64,000 nt of DNA from an uncultured Eubacteriales bacterium (GCA_949077035.1 CARUPR010000004.1:77367-141366); one strand, 5' to 3'. Shown: positions 42,932-51,537, counted from the stretch's first letter. A program made the numbers and translations. The notes: a model not told the origin generated them from the letters alone.

Positions 42932-43918
42932 ATGGAAAATTTGACTTTGACAAAAGCATGGGATAAAACATTCCCCAAAAGTGATAAAGTAAATCACAAA
43001 AAAGTGACATTCCAAAATAGATTTGGAATTACACTGGCGGCAGATTTATATATGCCAAAGGGAGCAAAAGGCAAACTTCCAGCAATCGCTGTTTCTGGGC
43101 CATTTGGAGCAGTAAAAGAGCAATGTTCAGGATTATATGCACAGACAATGGCAGAGCGTGGCTTTTTGACTATTGCATTCGACCCTTCATTCACAGGCGA
43201 AAGTGGTGGACAGCCAAGATATGTTGCAAGTCCAGACATCAATACAGAAGATTTTCAAGCGGCAGTGGATTATTTGACAAGCCTTGACAATGTTGCCCCA
43301 GAGAAAATTGGAATCATAGGAATTTGTGGTTGGGGCGGAATGGCACTCAATGCGGCTGCCATTGATACAAGAATTAAGGCAACTGTTGCTTCAACAATGT
43401 ATGATATGTCAAGAGTAAATGCCTATGGATACTTTGACAGCACAGATGTCAACGCAAGATATGAACTTAAAAAAGCACTCAATGAACAAAGAACAAAAGA
43501 TTTCAAAAATGGAGAGTTTGAACTTGGCGGTGGGGTTGCCGAAGTAGTTCCAGATGATGCACCATTTTATGTGAAAGACTATCACGATTACTACAAAACA
43601 AAGCGTGGTTATCATAAGCGTTCACTGAATTCGAATGGTGGATGGAACAAGACATCAGCATTGTCTTTTATCAATACAAAAAGCCTTTCATTTATCAATG
43701 AAATCAGAAATGCAGTTTTAATAATTCATGGCGAAAAAGCACATTCTTGTTATTTCAGTAAAGATGCTTATGCCAGCATGATTAAAAATAATAAGTTCAA
43801 AGCGAACAAAGAATTGTTGATTATTCCAAATGCAGTCCACACAGACCTTTATGATAAACTTGACATTATCCCATTTAACAAGATGACAAGTTTTTTTGAA
43901 AATACCTTTAATAAATAA
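42932..43918 (+). CDS. Alpha/beta hydrolase
   Basis: A 328-residue protein. CAAGGAGATTTATT before ATG 42932 sets the start although the frame is open to 42872. Fold markers: TLAADLYMPKG, LPAIAVSGPFGAVKEQ, and the elbow IGIIGICGWGGMALNAA. In relatives this elbow is GICxSGG or similar; Trp here takes the place of Ser, so the nucleophile is uncertain (the Cys may serve). A His near the C-terminus (IPNAVHTDLYD) completes the set. Substrate unknown. It is 18 bases upstream of the broken aldo/keto reductase, likely an operon. Confidence 0.85.
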   Translation: MENLTLTKAWDKTFPKSDKVNHKKVTFQNRFGITLAADLYMPKGAKGKLPAIAVSGPFGAVKEQCSGLYAQTMAERGFLTIAFDPSFTGESGGQPRYVASPDINTEDFQAAVDYLTSLDNVAPEKIGIIGICGWGGMALNAAAIDTRIKATVASTMYDMSRVNAYGYFDSTDVNARYELKKALNEQRTKDFKNGEFELGGGVAEVVPDDAPFYVKDYHDYYKTKRGYHKRSLNSNGGWNKTSALSFINTKSLSFINEIRNAVLIIHGEKAHSCYFSKDAYASMIKNNKFKANKELLIIPNAVHTDLYDKLDIIPFNKMTSFFENTFNK

Positions 43919-43936
43919 AAAGGGAGAGAAAGAAAT

Positions 43937-44804
43937 TTGAACATTAAAAATGAGAATTCAGTTGCAAAGTTTAATTTTGAAAGTGGAAAGAATGGAAATG
44001 CACCAACAGTGAAATTAAATAGCGGATACGAAATTCCGATTGTTGGAATTGGCACATATAGTTTGACAGGAACAACTTGTATAAATGCAATTAAATCAGC
44101 ATTGAATCAAGGATATAGATTGATTGATACAGCATCATTCATTCTATGGCAACGAAAGAGAAGTTGGCAGAGCAATAAAGGAAAGCGGAATTCCAAGGGA
44201 AGAAATTTTTGTTTTAACAAAGATTTATCCTGGTAGTCAATATTCAAATCCAGAAAAAGCAATTCAAGAAGCTCTAGACAAATTGGACATAGGATACATT
44301 GATATGATGTTGCTTCATCATCCTGGAATAAATGATGTTGAAGCTTACAAAACAATGGAGAAATTTGTAAAGCAAAATAAAATTCGCTCGCTTGGGCTTT
44401 CAAATTGGTATGTTGAACAAATAGATGATTTTGTTTCAAAAGTTAATATTAAGCCTGCACTAGTCCAAAATGAAATACATCCATACTATCAGGAAAACGA
44501 AGTTATTAAATATATGCAAAATCGTGGCTTTGTAGTTCAAGCGTGGTATCCATTTGGTGGAAGGGGCAACACAAAAGCATTGCTAAACAATAAAACCATT
44601 ATTGAAATTGCAAAGAGGCATAGAATTTCGCCAGCACAGGTTATTTTGCGCTGGGATTTGCAAAACGGGGTTGTAGTTATTCCAGGTTCAAGCAATATCT
44701 CACATCAAATAGAAAATATAAGCATATTTGATTTTGAACTAACAGAAAGCGAAATGCAACAAATTGCATTATTGAACAAAAACGAAAAGCACGATTGGTA
44801 TTAA
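43937..44804 (+). pseudogene. Aldo/keto reductase gene broken by a 4-bp duplication
   Basis: The gene starts with TTG at 43937 after AGGGAGAG. Frame 1 gives IPIVGIGTYSLTG and GYRLIDTAS, then goes wrong; the other frame continues with YGNEREVGRAIKESGIPR, FVLTKIYPG, GYIDMMLLHHPG and LGLSNW. At 44132-44145 the sequence GCATCATTCATTCTATGG holds a tandem ATTC; removing one restores A-S-F-Y-G-N-E and one frame of ~288 codons. Known: NADPH-dependent carbonyl reductases with a TIM barrel (Asp-Tyr-Lys-His). Either a recent pseudogene, a phase-variable state or an assembly error. Confidence 0.85.
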
Positions 44805-44810
44805 AAAATA

Positions 44811-44839
44811 AATCACGAAGCAAAGGTTCGTGATTTTTT
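44811..44839 (+). terminator. Repeated terminator, copy 3
   Basis: AATCACGAA / TTCGTGATT with loop GCAAAGG and T run; close relative of copies 1 and 2. Confidence 0.8.
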
Positions 44840-44885
44840 GTTTCAAAAAATTAAAATTATGGTTTGGAAAAGACAGATTCTTGAT

Positions 44886-44941
44886 TATCGCAAAATCAAA
44901 ACGAAGAAATCAAAAAAAGACTTCGTTTTGTGTTGACACAT
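44886..44941 (+). repeat. 56-bp dispersed repeat, second copy
   Basis: ATCGCAAAATCAAAAC to the GACTTCGTTTTGTGTTGACA block matches 42002-42057 inside the MITE-like segment, with few differences. Confidence 0.65.
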
Positions 44942-44968
44942 AACATGGATATATAAACACCCTGAAAG

Positions 44969-44999
44969 AGAAACCGAGTTTTCGGTTTCTTTTTCTTTT
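44969..44999 (+). terminator. Rho-independent terminator
   Basis: Perfect 9-bp stem AGAAACCGA / TCGGTTTCT, loop GTTT, then TTTTCTTTT. Confidence 0.8.
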
Positions 45000-45319
45000 G
45001 CGCTGTCTGCTTGTGTGCGGACTATGGCTTAAAAATTTTATTGTTAGATTATGCTTTTATAACCAGCAAAAAATGCCGATGCAGGCAAATTGTCAAGGGT
45101 TTGCGCGTAAGCGACGACAGTTTTATGTCTTATTGGAGATAAATGGTCGTCCTTTACAAATTTGTCAATGCGGCGTATTCTGTCCCCAGATAGTAAGCAC
45201 AAGCGAATTATAAATCTAATACTAACTGAAAATGAAATAATATCTCACATTGATTTTATTACGAATAGAATGAGAAAAAATATTGTAATTATGGAAATTG
45301 CGATGTATATTGTAGATAC
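45000..45319. other. Gap without a supported gene
   Basis: Two short overlapping open frames (44998-45213, 45162-45347) have no ribosome site or recognisable sequence. The composition is slightly richer in GC than the flanks (for example GCGTAAGCGACGACAG), so it may be the remains of a foreign gene. Confidence 0.5.
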
Positions 45320-45348
45320 TTGCAGCTATAAGTTTTTTATGCTATAAT
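45320..45348 (+). promoter_or_regulatory. Promoter of the DUF3592-like gene
   Basis: TTGCAG, 17-base spacer, TATAAT, with TG before the -10 (TGCTATAAT). Confidence 0.65.
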
Positions 45349-45383
45349 GACTGCACGATAAACAGTAATTTAAAGGATTAAAT

Positions 45384-45818
45384 ATGAAAGACAATTACGG
45401 AAATAAAAGAAAAATATCATTCAGATATATTTGTTGGTTAGTTGGCTTAATCATAATGTTTTCTGCATTTTTTTTAGTATTGACATTACATTACCGCATT
45501 TTTGACAAATATGAAACCACTGAAATTATTAAAATAGACGGCATCACCGACCCCAAAATCAAATTTACTTCAGGTAAACTTGAAATAACCATTATGGTTG
45601 ATGGTGATGAATTTATAACTTATTTTCAAGAGCCGGTTAAACTTTCCTTATCAAGAATAACATTTAGAGTCGGCGATAAAATTCAATATTTAGCCGGAAA
45701 TCCCGACAAAATTTTCCCCGCCCGTATTAAGGGAATCGTTTTTCTTTCTTGCGCAGAAGTGGTTATAGTTGCTCTATTGATTGGAACTACAATTTATGAG
45801 ATAAAAAAAGGGTTGTAA
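45384..45818 (+). CDS. Two-helix membrane protein, DUF3592-like
   Basis: A 144-residue protein with membrane helices near 15-36 and 120-140 and an extracytoplasmic domain between (FRVGDKIQYLAGNPDKIFPA). The layout TM - beta domain with 'V G D ... Y x P x ... P' - TM resembles DUF3592 proteins; function unknown. AAAGGATTAAAT before ATG. Codon use contains more C-ending codons (CCC, GCC, TTCC) than its neighbours, consistent with transfer. Confidence 0.6.
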   Translation: MKDNYGNKRKISFRYICWLVGLIIMFSAFFLVLTLHYRIFDKYETTEIIKIDGITDPKIKFTSGKLEITIMVDGDEFITYFQEPVKLSLSRITFRVGDKIQYLAGNPDKIFPARIKGIVFLSCAEVVIVALLIGTTIYEIKKGL

Positions 45819-45847
45819 TTTTAAGAATATAAAATTTTCGGTAACTC

Positions 45848-45860
45848 GGTGCACCATATA
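45848..45860 (+). other. Possible remnant of the tRNA-Arg 3' end (candidate att site)
   Basis: GGTGCACCATATA here resembles GGTGCACCAAATATA at 39311 (tRNA-Arg end), and the similarity continues loosely (AACTAAGTAAA against CTAACTAAAA). Together they would flank 6.5 kb. Short and imperfect. Confidence 0.35.
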
Positions 45861-45890
45861 AACTAAGTAAATGTTTTTATGGGGGAAATA

Positions 45891-46118
45891 ATGAGATGTA
45901 AAGAGCAAGAGATTATTGATTTTTGGGGAATAAAAATTCCACAATTAAAGAACAGAATGGAGAATGAGTATTTGAAAATAAAGAATGATAGTGATTATTA
46001 TAAAAATAAAAACAATAGGATTTATAGTCTGCTATCTCAAACTATTGTCGAATATTTTGATAATATATTGAGGACACAATCAGCTAATAAACTTAAAATA
46101 TTTTTTGAAACCTATTAA
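45891..46118 (+). CDS. Hypothetical protein, probably truncated
   Basis: A 75-residue frame; GGGGGAAATA before ATG 45891 decides the start. Helical, Lys/Asn-rich (KQEIIDFWGIKIPQL region). No family recognised. The frame stays open for another 59 codons after its TAA stop, so the natural protein may be ~135 residues and this copy broken. Confidence 0.5.
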   Translation: MRCKEQEIIDFWGIKIPQLKNRMENEYLKIKNDSDYYKNKNNRIYSLLSQTIVEYFDNILRTQSANKLKIFFETY

Positions 46119-46298
46119 GAATTTTATAATATTTTCAAAAATCAATTTGTATCTGATATAAATATTCCTGACAATCTTATCTTAGACATACTTTATGTTT
46201 ATATTTTTGAAGGCATAGATGATGAGAAAGGAGAACTCGCTAAAAGCCAGATGACAGAGTGGGCTTTAAATGAATATGCTGATTGGTTGGAAAATTAG
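46119..46298 (+). pseudogene. In-frame continuation behind the TAA of the preceding gene
   Basis: Same frame, no stop until TAG at 46296. It reads like coding sequence: NQFVSDINIPDNLILDILYV and MTEWALNEYADWLEN. No start codon with a ribosome site of its own. Best read as the lost C-terminal half. Confidence 0.5.
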
Positions 46299-46366
46299 TT
46301 TTGATTTTTAAAGAAAAATCAAAACGGATTAGATAAATGTGTGTTATAATGCTTTAGGAGGAGTTT

Positions 46367-47458
46367 ATGAGAGATAATTTTCCAATTAAAGACTTTATAA
46401 CAACAAGAAATAAAATTCTTAATATTGTAAGTTTTTCCATTCTTCTTTCTATTGCAGTGAGCTTGTTGGTGTTTGGTCTTACAGGTAATGGCGATAATGA
46501 TTTTATTTTTGCAATAATTGGTGGTATATTGATATTTTTAATATTAACAGTTTTTTCCATAATTTTATTTATGAGTTTGAAGAGAGAATTTATATGTGAA
46601 GGGTTTTTAATTTATAATCCGATAAAGCAAAGATTTTTGTCAGTCCCCGAATACGATATTTCTCTACAATTTGACGAATGTTTGAATTCTTATATCAGAA
46701 AAGATAAAGAAAACAAAAAAGAATGGAGATGTTTATGTGAAAAGCTAATGCGACTATCAGATATAGAAACCGATTCAGAGGAACAAAATCGGATTATAAT
46801 TGAGGATAAAAACATTATACGAGATTTAGTAGAATACATGGTGTTGGATAGCTTGTCATCAAGTTTGATAAATTATTATCATAATCCTTATCTTAAAAAA
46901 TGTAAAACAAAAAAAATTGTTGATTCTGAAATATTGAAGATTTTAAATAATAGATTTCAAGCACAATTTTCAACAGAAAAGGTAGACCCAAACCAAAATA
47001 ACTATTCGGAGATTGTTTTTGGGAATAAAATAGAAGAAAAATTATTTATTGCTAAAGATGGTTTTGGCAACATGTATAGAAGAACAGATTTGATTCTCCC
47101 AAAAGCTTCAAAATTACTTAAAACTGAATATGGTTTTGTGATAAAAACGAGAATGTTTGATTTGAATTTCGAATTTTATTTCAATGGAAATCAATCACAT
47201 TTAGATTCAGAGTTTATAGAATATTACTTAAATGAAAAAACAAACTACTTTGATAATAGAGTGTTTGAAATTGATGTATGTGCTACAGTGAGATATAAGC
47301 CTTGGGCTTTGTTTTTCATCTCAAGCTGGGATAATTATAAGTGGTTGGATGTTTTCTTAAAAGAAATGCAAGTCGCTGACAAAAAAATATTTTTAGATAA
47401 GATAAATTGGAATACGCTTAAAACTCAGATTTGGGCGATGACTCATGTTGTAAAATAG
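46367..47458 (+). CDS. Hypothetical membrane protein
   Basis: A 363-residue protein after AGGAGGAG. Two membrane helices near 18-38 and 45-68, then a ~290-residue hydrophilic domain, probably cytoplasmic, with no motif that I recognise (FIAKDGFGNMYRRTDLILPK). A TGTGTTATAAT block just upstream is the likely -10. It is followed 8 bases later by another unknown gene, so they form a pair. Confidence 0.65.
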   Translation: MRDNFPIKDFITTRNKILNIVSFSILLSIAVSLLVFGLTGNGDNDFIFAIIGGILIFLILTVFSIILFMSLKREFICEGFLIYNPIKQRFLSVPEYDISLQFDECLNSYIRKDKENKKEWRCLCEKLMRLSDIETDSEEQNRIIIEDKNIIRDLVEYMVLDSLSSSLINYYHNPYLKKCKTKKIVDSEILKILNNRFQAQFSTEKVDPNQNNYSEIVFGNKIEEKLFIAKDGFGNMYRRTDLILPKASKLLKTEYGFVIKTRMFDLNFEFYFNGNQSHLDSEFIEYYLNEKTNYFDNRVFEIDVCATVRYKPWALFFISSWDNYKWLDVFLKEMQVADKKIFLDKINWNTLKTQIWAMTHVVK

Positions 47459-47466
47459 GAGGGCTA

Positions 47467-47976
47467 ATGTTTAATAATGATGAAGGCAAAAGAGAAATGG
47501 CATATGTTATTACTCGTTATGCTTATAGGGATACCGCTCTTGAAGATTTTCATTCAATATCAATAAAGATGGATATGTCTTTTTATAAAAAGATATATAA
47601 TATAGTTTATGCTAAATTAAAAAAGGTGAGTTTATTATTTAAATATATTGAAAATTATCAAGCAGACGAACTTAAAAATAAAGAAGATTATGAAAAATTG
47701 CTAGATACAATCCCAGAAGAACTTAAATTTAAGTTTATGAGGTTTTTAAGTGAAGTTTATGAGCTTTTGCAACAATATTTTGAATTTGGTTGGGCTCCTG
47801 CGAAAATTGTCGATTGTGATTTTAATGGAAAAAGTCTTGCAAAATATGTTTTATCGGGACGATTTATTGAGTGTTGTAAAAATGGCTCAATCTTAGACGA
47901 CAAAACGATGTGTTATATTAATAAAGACATACACAACAGGATTTATACATTATTAATAAATGGTTTTTTTAGTTAA
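47467..47976 (+). CDS. Hypothetical protein
   Basis: A 169-residue protein. TAGGAGGGGCTA before ATG 47467 sets the start. Rich in aromatic and charged residues; no signal or membrane segment. It reads as a helical protein (DELKNKEDYEKLLDTIPEEL). I recognise no family. It is transcribed with the membrane protein upstream and possibly with the acetyltransferase downstream (28 bases). Confidence 0.6.
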   Translation: MFNNDEGKREMAYVITRYAYRDTALEDFHSISIKMDMSFYKKIYNIVYAKLKKVSLLFKYIENYQADELKNKEDYEKLLDTIPEELKFKFMRFLSEVYELLQQYFEFGWAPAKIVDCDFNGKSLAKYVLSGRFIECCKNGSILDDKTMCYINKDIHNRIYTLLINGFFS

Positions 47977-48004
47977 AATCAAAAGTCTTTTTAGGAGAAA
48001 ACAT

Positions 48005-48427
48005 ATGATAAAATTTGAAAGTGTAAATAGTAAGCAACTTGACAAAGAAATAATAACAATGTTGCATGAATTTAATAAAAATCATAATGAATGGTTTAAA
48101 AACAGGACAAATAGAATTAAAAATAAAAGTTTTTTTGCTTTTGATGGCGATAGGCTGATTGGCGGAGCTGTTGGTTGTATAAAATACAATTGGTATTATT
48201 TAGACTTCTTATTTGTTGAAAAAGAATATAGAAAACAGAAAATAGGAAGTCAATTATTAGGGCTGATTGAAGATTATGCAAAAAAGAATAATTTAACAGG
48301 TGTGAGAATGGAAACTTGGGATTTTCAAGCTCTCGACTTTTATAAATCTAATGGCTATGAAGTTTTTGGAGAGATTGAAGATTGCCCACCAGGGAGCATT
48401 GAATATCATTTGAAGAAGGTGCTTTAA
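48005..48427 (+). CDS. GNAT family N-acetyltransferase
   Basis: A 140-residue GNAT protein; TTAGGAGAAAACAT before ATG 48005. Core strand YYLDFLFVEKEYRKQKIGSQ is followed by LLGLIEDYAKK; this is the acetyl-CoA-binding motif A (R/Q-x-x-G-x-G/S form with RKQKIGS). Later DFYKSNGYEVFGE is typical. Known: acetyl transfer to an amine; substrate unknown. Third gene of a possible operon starting at 46367. Confidence 0.88.
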   Translation: MIKFESVNSKQLDKEIITMLHEFNKNHNEWFKNRTNRIKNKSFFAFDGDRLIGGAVGCIKYNWYYLDFLFVEKEYRKQKIGSQLLGLIEDYAKKNNLTGVRMETWDFQALDFYKSNGYEVFGEIEDCPPGSIEYHLKKVL

Positions 48428-48574
48428 TTTTAAAAAAAATCTTACCAAATTTTAAAGTGAAAAAATTAAGTGATAAAAATTAAGCAATAAAAATAATACT
48501 GGCATGGTTATATATCTTTAAAATAAAAATTGTCAACAACGAAGCAAAATGAGATTAACCAAGAGTTGAAAATT

Positions 48575-48617
48575 ATAAGCCAAAATGGATACATATTGCA
48601 AATAGTTGTGTTATAAT
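48575..48617 (+). promoter_or_regulatory. Repeated promoter module, diverged copy 5
   Basis: ATAAGCCAAAATGGATACAT, then TTGCAAATAGTTGTGT and TATAAT (48612-48617). It lies outside the 39.9-44.9 kb block. Confidence 0.6.
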
Positions 48618-48682
48618 ACTTGATAAAGAAGATAACAAGAAAAAACGATGTGCATGGAAATGCAAAATTATGGAGGGGGAAA

Positions 48683-49420
48683 ATGTTTTTAAAATTTTTT
48701 GGAAACGGAAGTGCGTTTAATGTTTCGAGAGGCAATAATGCGGCCTTTTATAAGGAAGATGATAAGGTTTTATTTTTAGATTTTGGTGAGAATATTTTTG
48801 AAAGAGTGTTAAAAACAAATCTGCTTGAAGGGGTAAAAGAAGTTTATATTGCAATAACTCATTTACATACCGACCATGCAGGCAGTTTGCCAAGTTTTGT
48901 GTATTATAATTTTTACAGAAAAGGCATCACTTCCCACTTGGTTGGCGGCTGGGCTAGCAAGGACAATGAAATCAAAAAATTTTTAAGCATATGTGGTGTT
49001 AAGCAATGTTATTACCGCTGGTGCGAGAGTGATTTAAACAATGCTTTTAAAAATATATCATCTTTAAATTTTATTCCTGTAAATCACACTGATGAGGTGG
49101 AAGACTGTTCTTCCATCAAATTGCAACTCTCTGACGGAAGAAAAATTTTCTATTCTGGGGATACAAATGACCAAGAATATATCAAGAAAGTTGTGAATAA
49201 TTTGCAAGAGAAGGATGAGTTTTATTGTGATAGCTGCCTGGCAGATTATCCTGGAAATGTGCATATGAATATTGATTTATTGGCAGGACTAATACCAGTT
49301 GAAAAAAGAGGGCAGGTTTATTGTATGCACATTGACAATGAAAAGCTTTTGGAAAAGATTGATTCTTACGGCTTTAATGAAGCAAGTTTGGATTTTGAGT
49401 TTGAGAAAGAAAATTTTTAA
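48683..49420 (+). CDS. MBL-fold metallohydrolase
   Basis: A 245-residue protein. GGAGGGGGAAA before ATG 48683. Zinc motif THLHTDHAGS (HxHxDH) near residue 71-76, a further His in VNHTD, Asp in YSGDTND and a C-terminal His in CMHIDNEK. Known: metallo-beta-lactamase fold, hydrolysis of phosphodiesters, thioesters or lactams. The layout with GNGSAFNVSRGNNAAF at the start is RNase Z-like in form, but the substrate is not readable. Confidence 0.88.
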   Translation: MFLKFFGNGSAFNVSRGNNAAFYKEDDKVLFLDFGENIFERVLKTNLLEGVKEVYIAITHLHTDHAGSLPSFVYYNFYRKGITSHLVGGWASKDNEIKKFLSICGVKQCYYRWCESDLNNAFKNISSLNFIPVNHTDEVEDCSSIKLQLSDGRKIFYSGDTNDQEYIKKVVNNLQEKDEFYCDSCLADYPGNVHMNIDLLAGLIPVEKRGQVYCMHIDNEKLLEKIDSYGFNEASLDFEFEKENF

Positions 49421-49499
49421 AAAAATGAAAAGGTAAAATAATTTTAATAGAACTTTAAATATTTTTTTAAGATATTAAATTTATTTTATTGAGGGGATT

Positions 49500-50828
49500 A
49501 TGGAAGAAAAAATTGAGCTTGCACTTTTAGATAAATTTAGAGATGATTACAATAAAATCAAAAATGAAAAATTGCAAAAAGCTTTGCAAACAAGGCCTAT
49601 ACTTGATGTTTGCTTAAACGAGGAAATAAAAGCCGAGAATAAGTTTGAGTTTAATATAGAACTTGAAGATTGCAAAATTTATAATCAATATTCATCAAAG
49701 AGATGTTGGATGTTTGCAGTTTTAAATTTGATTAAAAATAACATGGCTCAAAACTTAAATCAAAGTGTTATGACTTTTGAGCTTTCCACCAACTATTTAA
49801 ATTTTTATGACAAGCTTGAAAAGGCTAATCATGCCTATCAAACTATCATAGATTTAAAAGTTTCTGATGATTTTGTAATGTGTGATTATGATAGTCATCC
49901 ATTATTGACAGGATATTTAAAGGACCCTGTGAGAGAAAATGGAAAATTAAATTTTGCAAGTGCTCTTTTAAAAAAGTATGGAATAGTGCCTATGTCTGTC
50001 ATGCCAGAAACTTTTAACAGCAGGTATTCTGAGGATTTTAATAATTGGTTTACACGAAAAATTAGATATGATATGCAAGAGCTTTTATCTTTAAAAGGCA
50101 AAAAGAAAAATCTTTATAAAGCAAAAAAAAGGATGCTTAAAGAATGTTATAATCTTCTTGCTAATATTTTGGGAGAGCCCCCAAAAACGATAAATTACAA
50201 CTATATTGATAAGAATAATGATAAAAAAAACATACTCAATTTTACACCAATTGAGTTTTATAATCAATATTGTTCTATAAATCTTGATAATTTTGTTCAG
50301 ATTGCACAAATGCCAATTTTTGATTATTATAAAAAATATGAAAGGAGGTATTCAAAAAATCTTGTTGAGGCTGAAGCTCATAATTTTATCAATGTGCCTC
50401 AAAATGAGTTTACTAGTCTTTGTTTATCTCAGCTAAAAGAAGGAATACCTGTTGTTATTGGTTGTGATAATAGAAAGTATAGAGATAAAGAGAGTAAAAT
50501 TTTGGATACAAGAATATTTGATTTTGAAAAATTGTTGGGAATAAAGGACCTTGAAAAGCTGGAAGCATTAAAGACTTTTGATTGCAAAACCCGCCATTTC
50601 ATGACAATCAGAGGTGCCTTTGTGGAAAATGACAAACCTTTAAGATGGAAAGTTGAAGATACGGCTGGCGACGAAGCCAGAATCAATGGCTTTTATGTTA
50701 TGAATAATAATTATTTTGAAAAATGTGTCTATTATGCTTGGATTGATAAAAAATTTTTATCAAAGAAAATAACAAACTTGTTGGAAACAAAGGCAGAATT
50801 GTATGGGTTTGAGGGTAGTGAGTTATAA
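49500..50828 (+). CDS. C1 family peptidase, aminopeptidase C/bleomycin hydrolase-like
   Basis: A 442-residue protein of the usual length. Catalytic Cys69 in NQYSSKRCWMFA (family NQxxSGRCWxFA), catalytic His366 in RHFMTIRG (family HAMT). The third residue, Asn in the family motif ENSWG, is Asp387 here in EDTAGDEA. Known: hexameric cytoplasmic cysteine aminopeptidase with a self-compartmentalised chamber. The changes around His and Asn (HFMT, EDTAG) are unusual and may alter activity. GAGGGG before ATG. Confidence 0.88.
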   Translation: MEEKIELALLDKFRDDYNKIKNEKLQKALQTRPILDVCLNEEIKAENKFEFNIELEDCKIYNQYSSKRCWMFAVLNLIKNNMAQNLNQSVMTFELSTNYLNFYDKLEKANHAYQTIIDLKVSDDFVMCDYDSHPLLTGYLKDPVRENGKLNFASALLKKYGIVPMSVMPETFNSRYSEDFNNWFTRKIRYDMQELLSLKGKKKNLYKAKKRMLKECYNLLANILGEPPKTINYNYIDKNNDKKNILNFTPIEFYNQYCSINLDNFVQIAQMPIFDYYKKYERRYSKNLVEAEAHNFINVPQNEFTSLCLSQLKEGIPVVIGCDNRKYRDKESKILDTRIFDFEKLLGIKDLEKLEALKTFDCKTRHFMTIRGAFVENDKPLRWKVEDTAGDEARINGFYVMNNNYFEKCVYYAWIDKKFLSKKITNLLETKAELYGFEGSEL

Positions 50829-50898
50829 CTCTTACCATTTGCTTAAAATCAATATCAAAAGAAGTCAGCTTAAAAAACACAAATTAAAGGGGAAAACA

Positions 50899-51537
50899 AT
50901 GAATTTAACAAACAAGCAAAAAAAGAAACTTGTAATGGATGACTATGATGCAATTGCAGAAATTTATTCAAAAGATGAAAGAAATATTGAATTTTATTCA
51001 CCTTTCGTCGACAAATTTTTAGCCAGCCTTGATGGCAAGCGGGGGGGGGTATTGGATGCCTGTTGCGGCTCTGGAGAATTTTCAAGCTATATTGCCAGCA
51101 AAAACAAAAATGTGATTGGTGTTGATTTTTCTAAAAAACTGATAGAAATTGCCAAAATTAAACATAAAGATGTTGAGTTTGTTGAAGAGGATATTTGCAG
51201 CTTTAAATCTAAGTCAGGTTTTGATGGCATTTTCAGCAAAGATTCACTTTTTCATCTTCCTGATGAAGACTTGCAAGTCGCAATACAAAATTTATATTCT
51301 TTGCTTAATGAAAAAGGAAAGATGCTTTTGATACTTGACATTCCAAAAGAAGCTGGCGAAAAAATTTATGTAGAACCTTTAGATGAAAGATTTTCTTTAT
51401 ATTACAACTATTTGACAGTCGAAAAGGTGAAAGAGTTGCTACTTTCAAACAACTTTAAGATTGATGAAATTAATATTCATAATGATAGCGATTATCAATA
51501 TGCACAAGGGATAATGTTTGTGTATGCCTCAAAGTAA
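50899..51537 (+). CDS. Class I SAM-dependent methyltransferase with a nine-G tract
   Basis: A 212-residue protein; AAAGGGGAAAACA before ATG 50899. Motif I is VLDACCGSGEFSSYI, motif II GVDFSKKLIEIAK, and GIFSKDSLFHLP is the post-II region. Known: Rossmann methyltransferase; substrate unknown. A run of nine G (51041-51049) codes for part of R-G-G just before motif I; slippage there would shift the frame and remove the whole SAM site. Confidence 0.88.
   Translation: MNLTNKQKKKLVMDDYDAIAEIYSKDERNIEFYSPFVDKFLASLDGKRGGVLDACCGSGEFSSYIASKNKNVIGVDFSKKLIEIAKIKHKDVEFVEEDICSFKSKSGFDGIFSKDSLFHLPDEDLQVAIQNLYSLLNEKGKMLLILDIPKEAGEKIYVEPLDERFSLYYNYLTVEKVKELLLSNNFKIDEINIHNDSDYQYAQGIMFVYASK

Noticed and set aside
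40181..44839. Classical integron
   Set aside because: No integron integrase and no attC-like imperfect palindromes; cassettes have their own promoters and terminators.
44998..45347. Two short overlapping frames
   Set aside because: No ribosome site, no recognisable domain, and they begin just behind a terminator T run.
6066..46298. TAA reassigned as a sense codon
   Set aside because: Most genes in the window end in TAA followed by non-coding DNA or terminators; three exceptions fit gene decay better.
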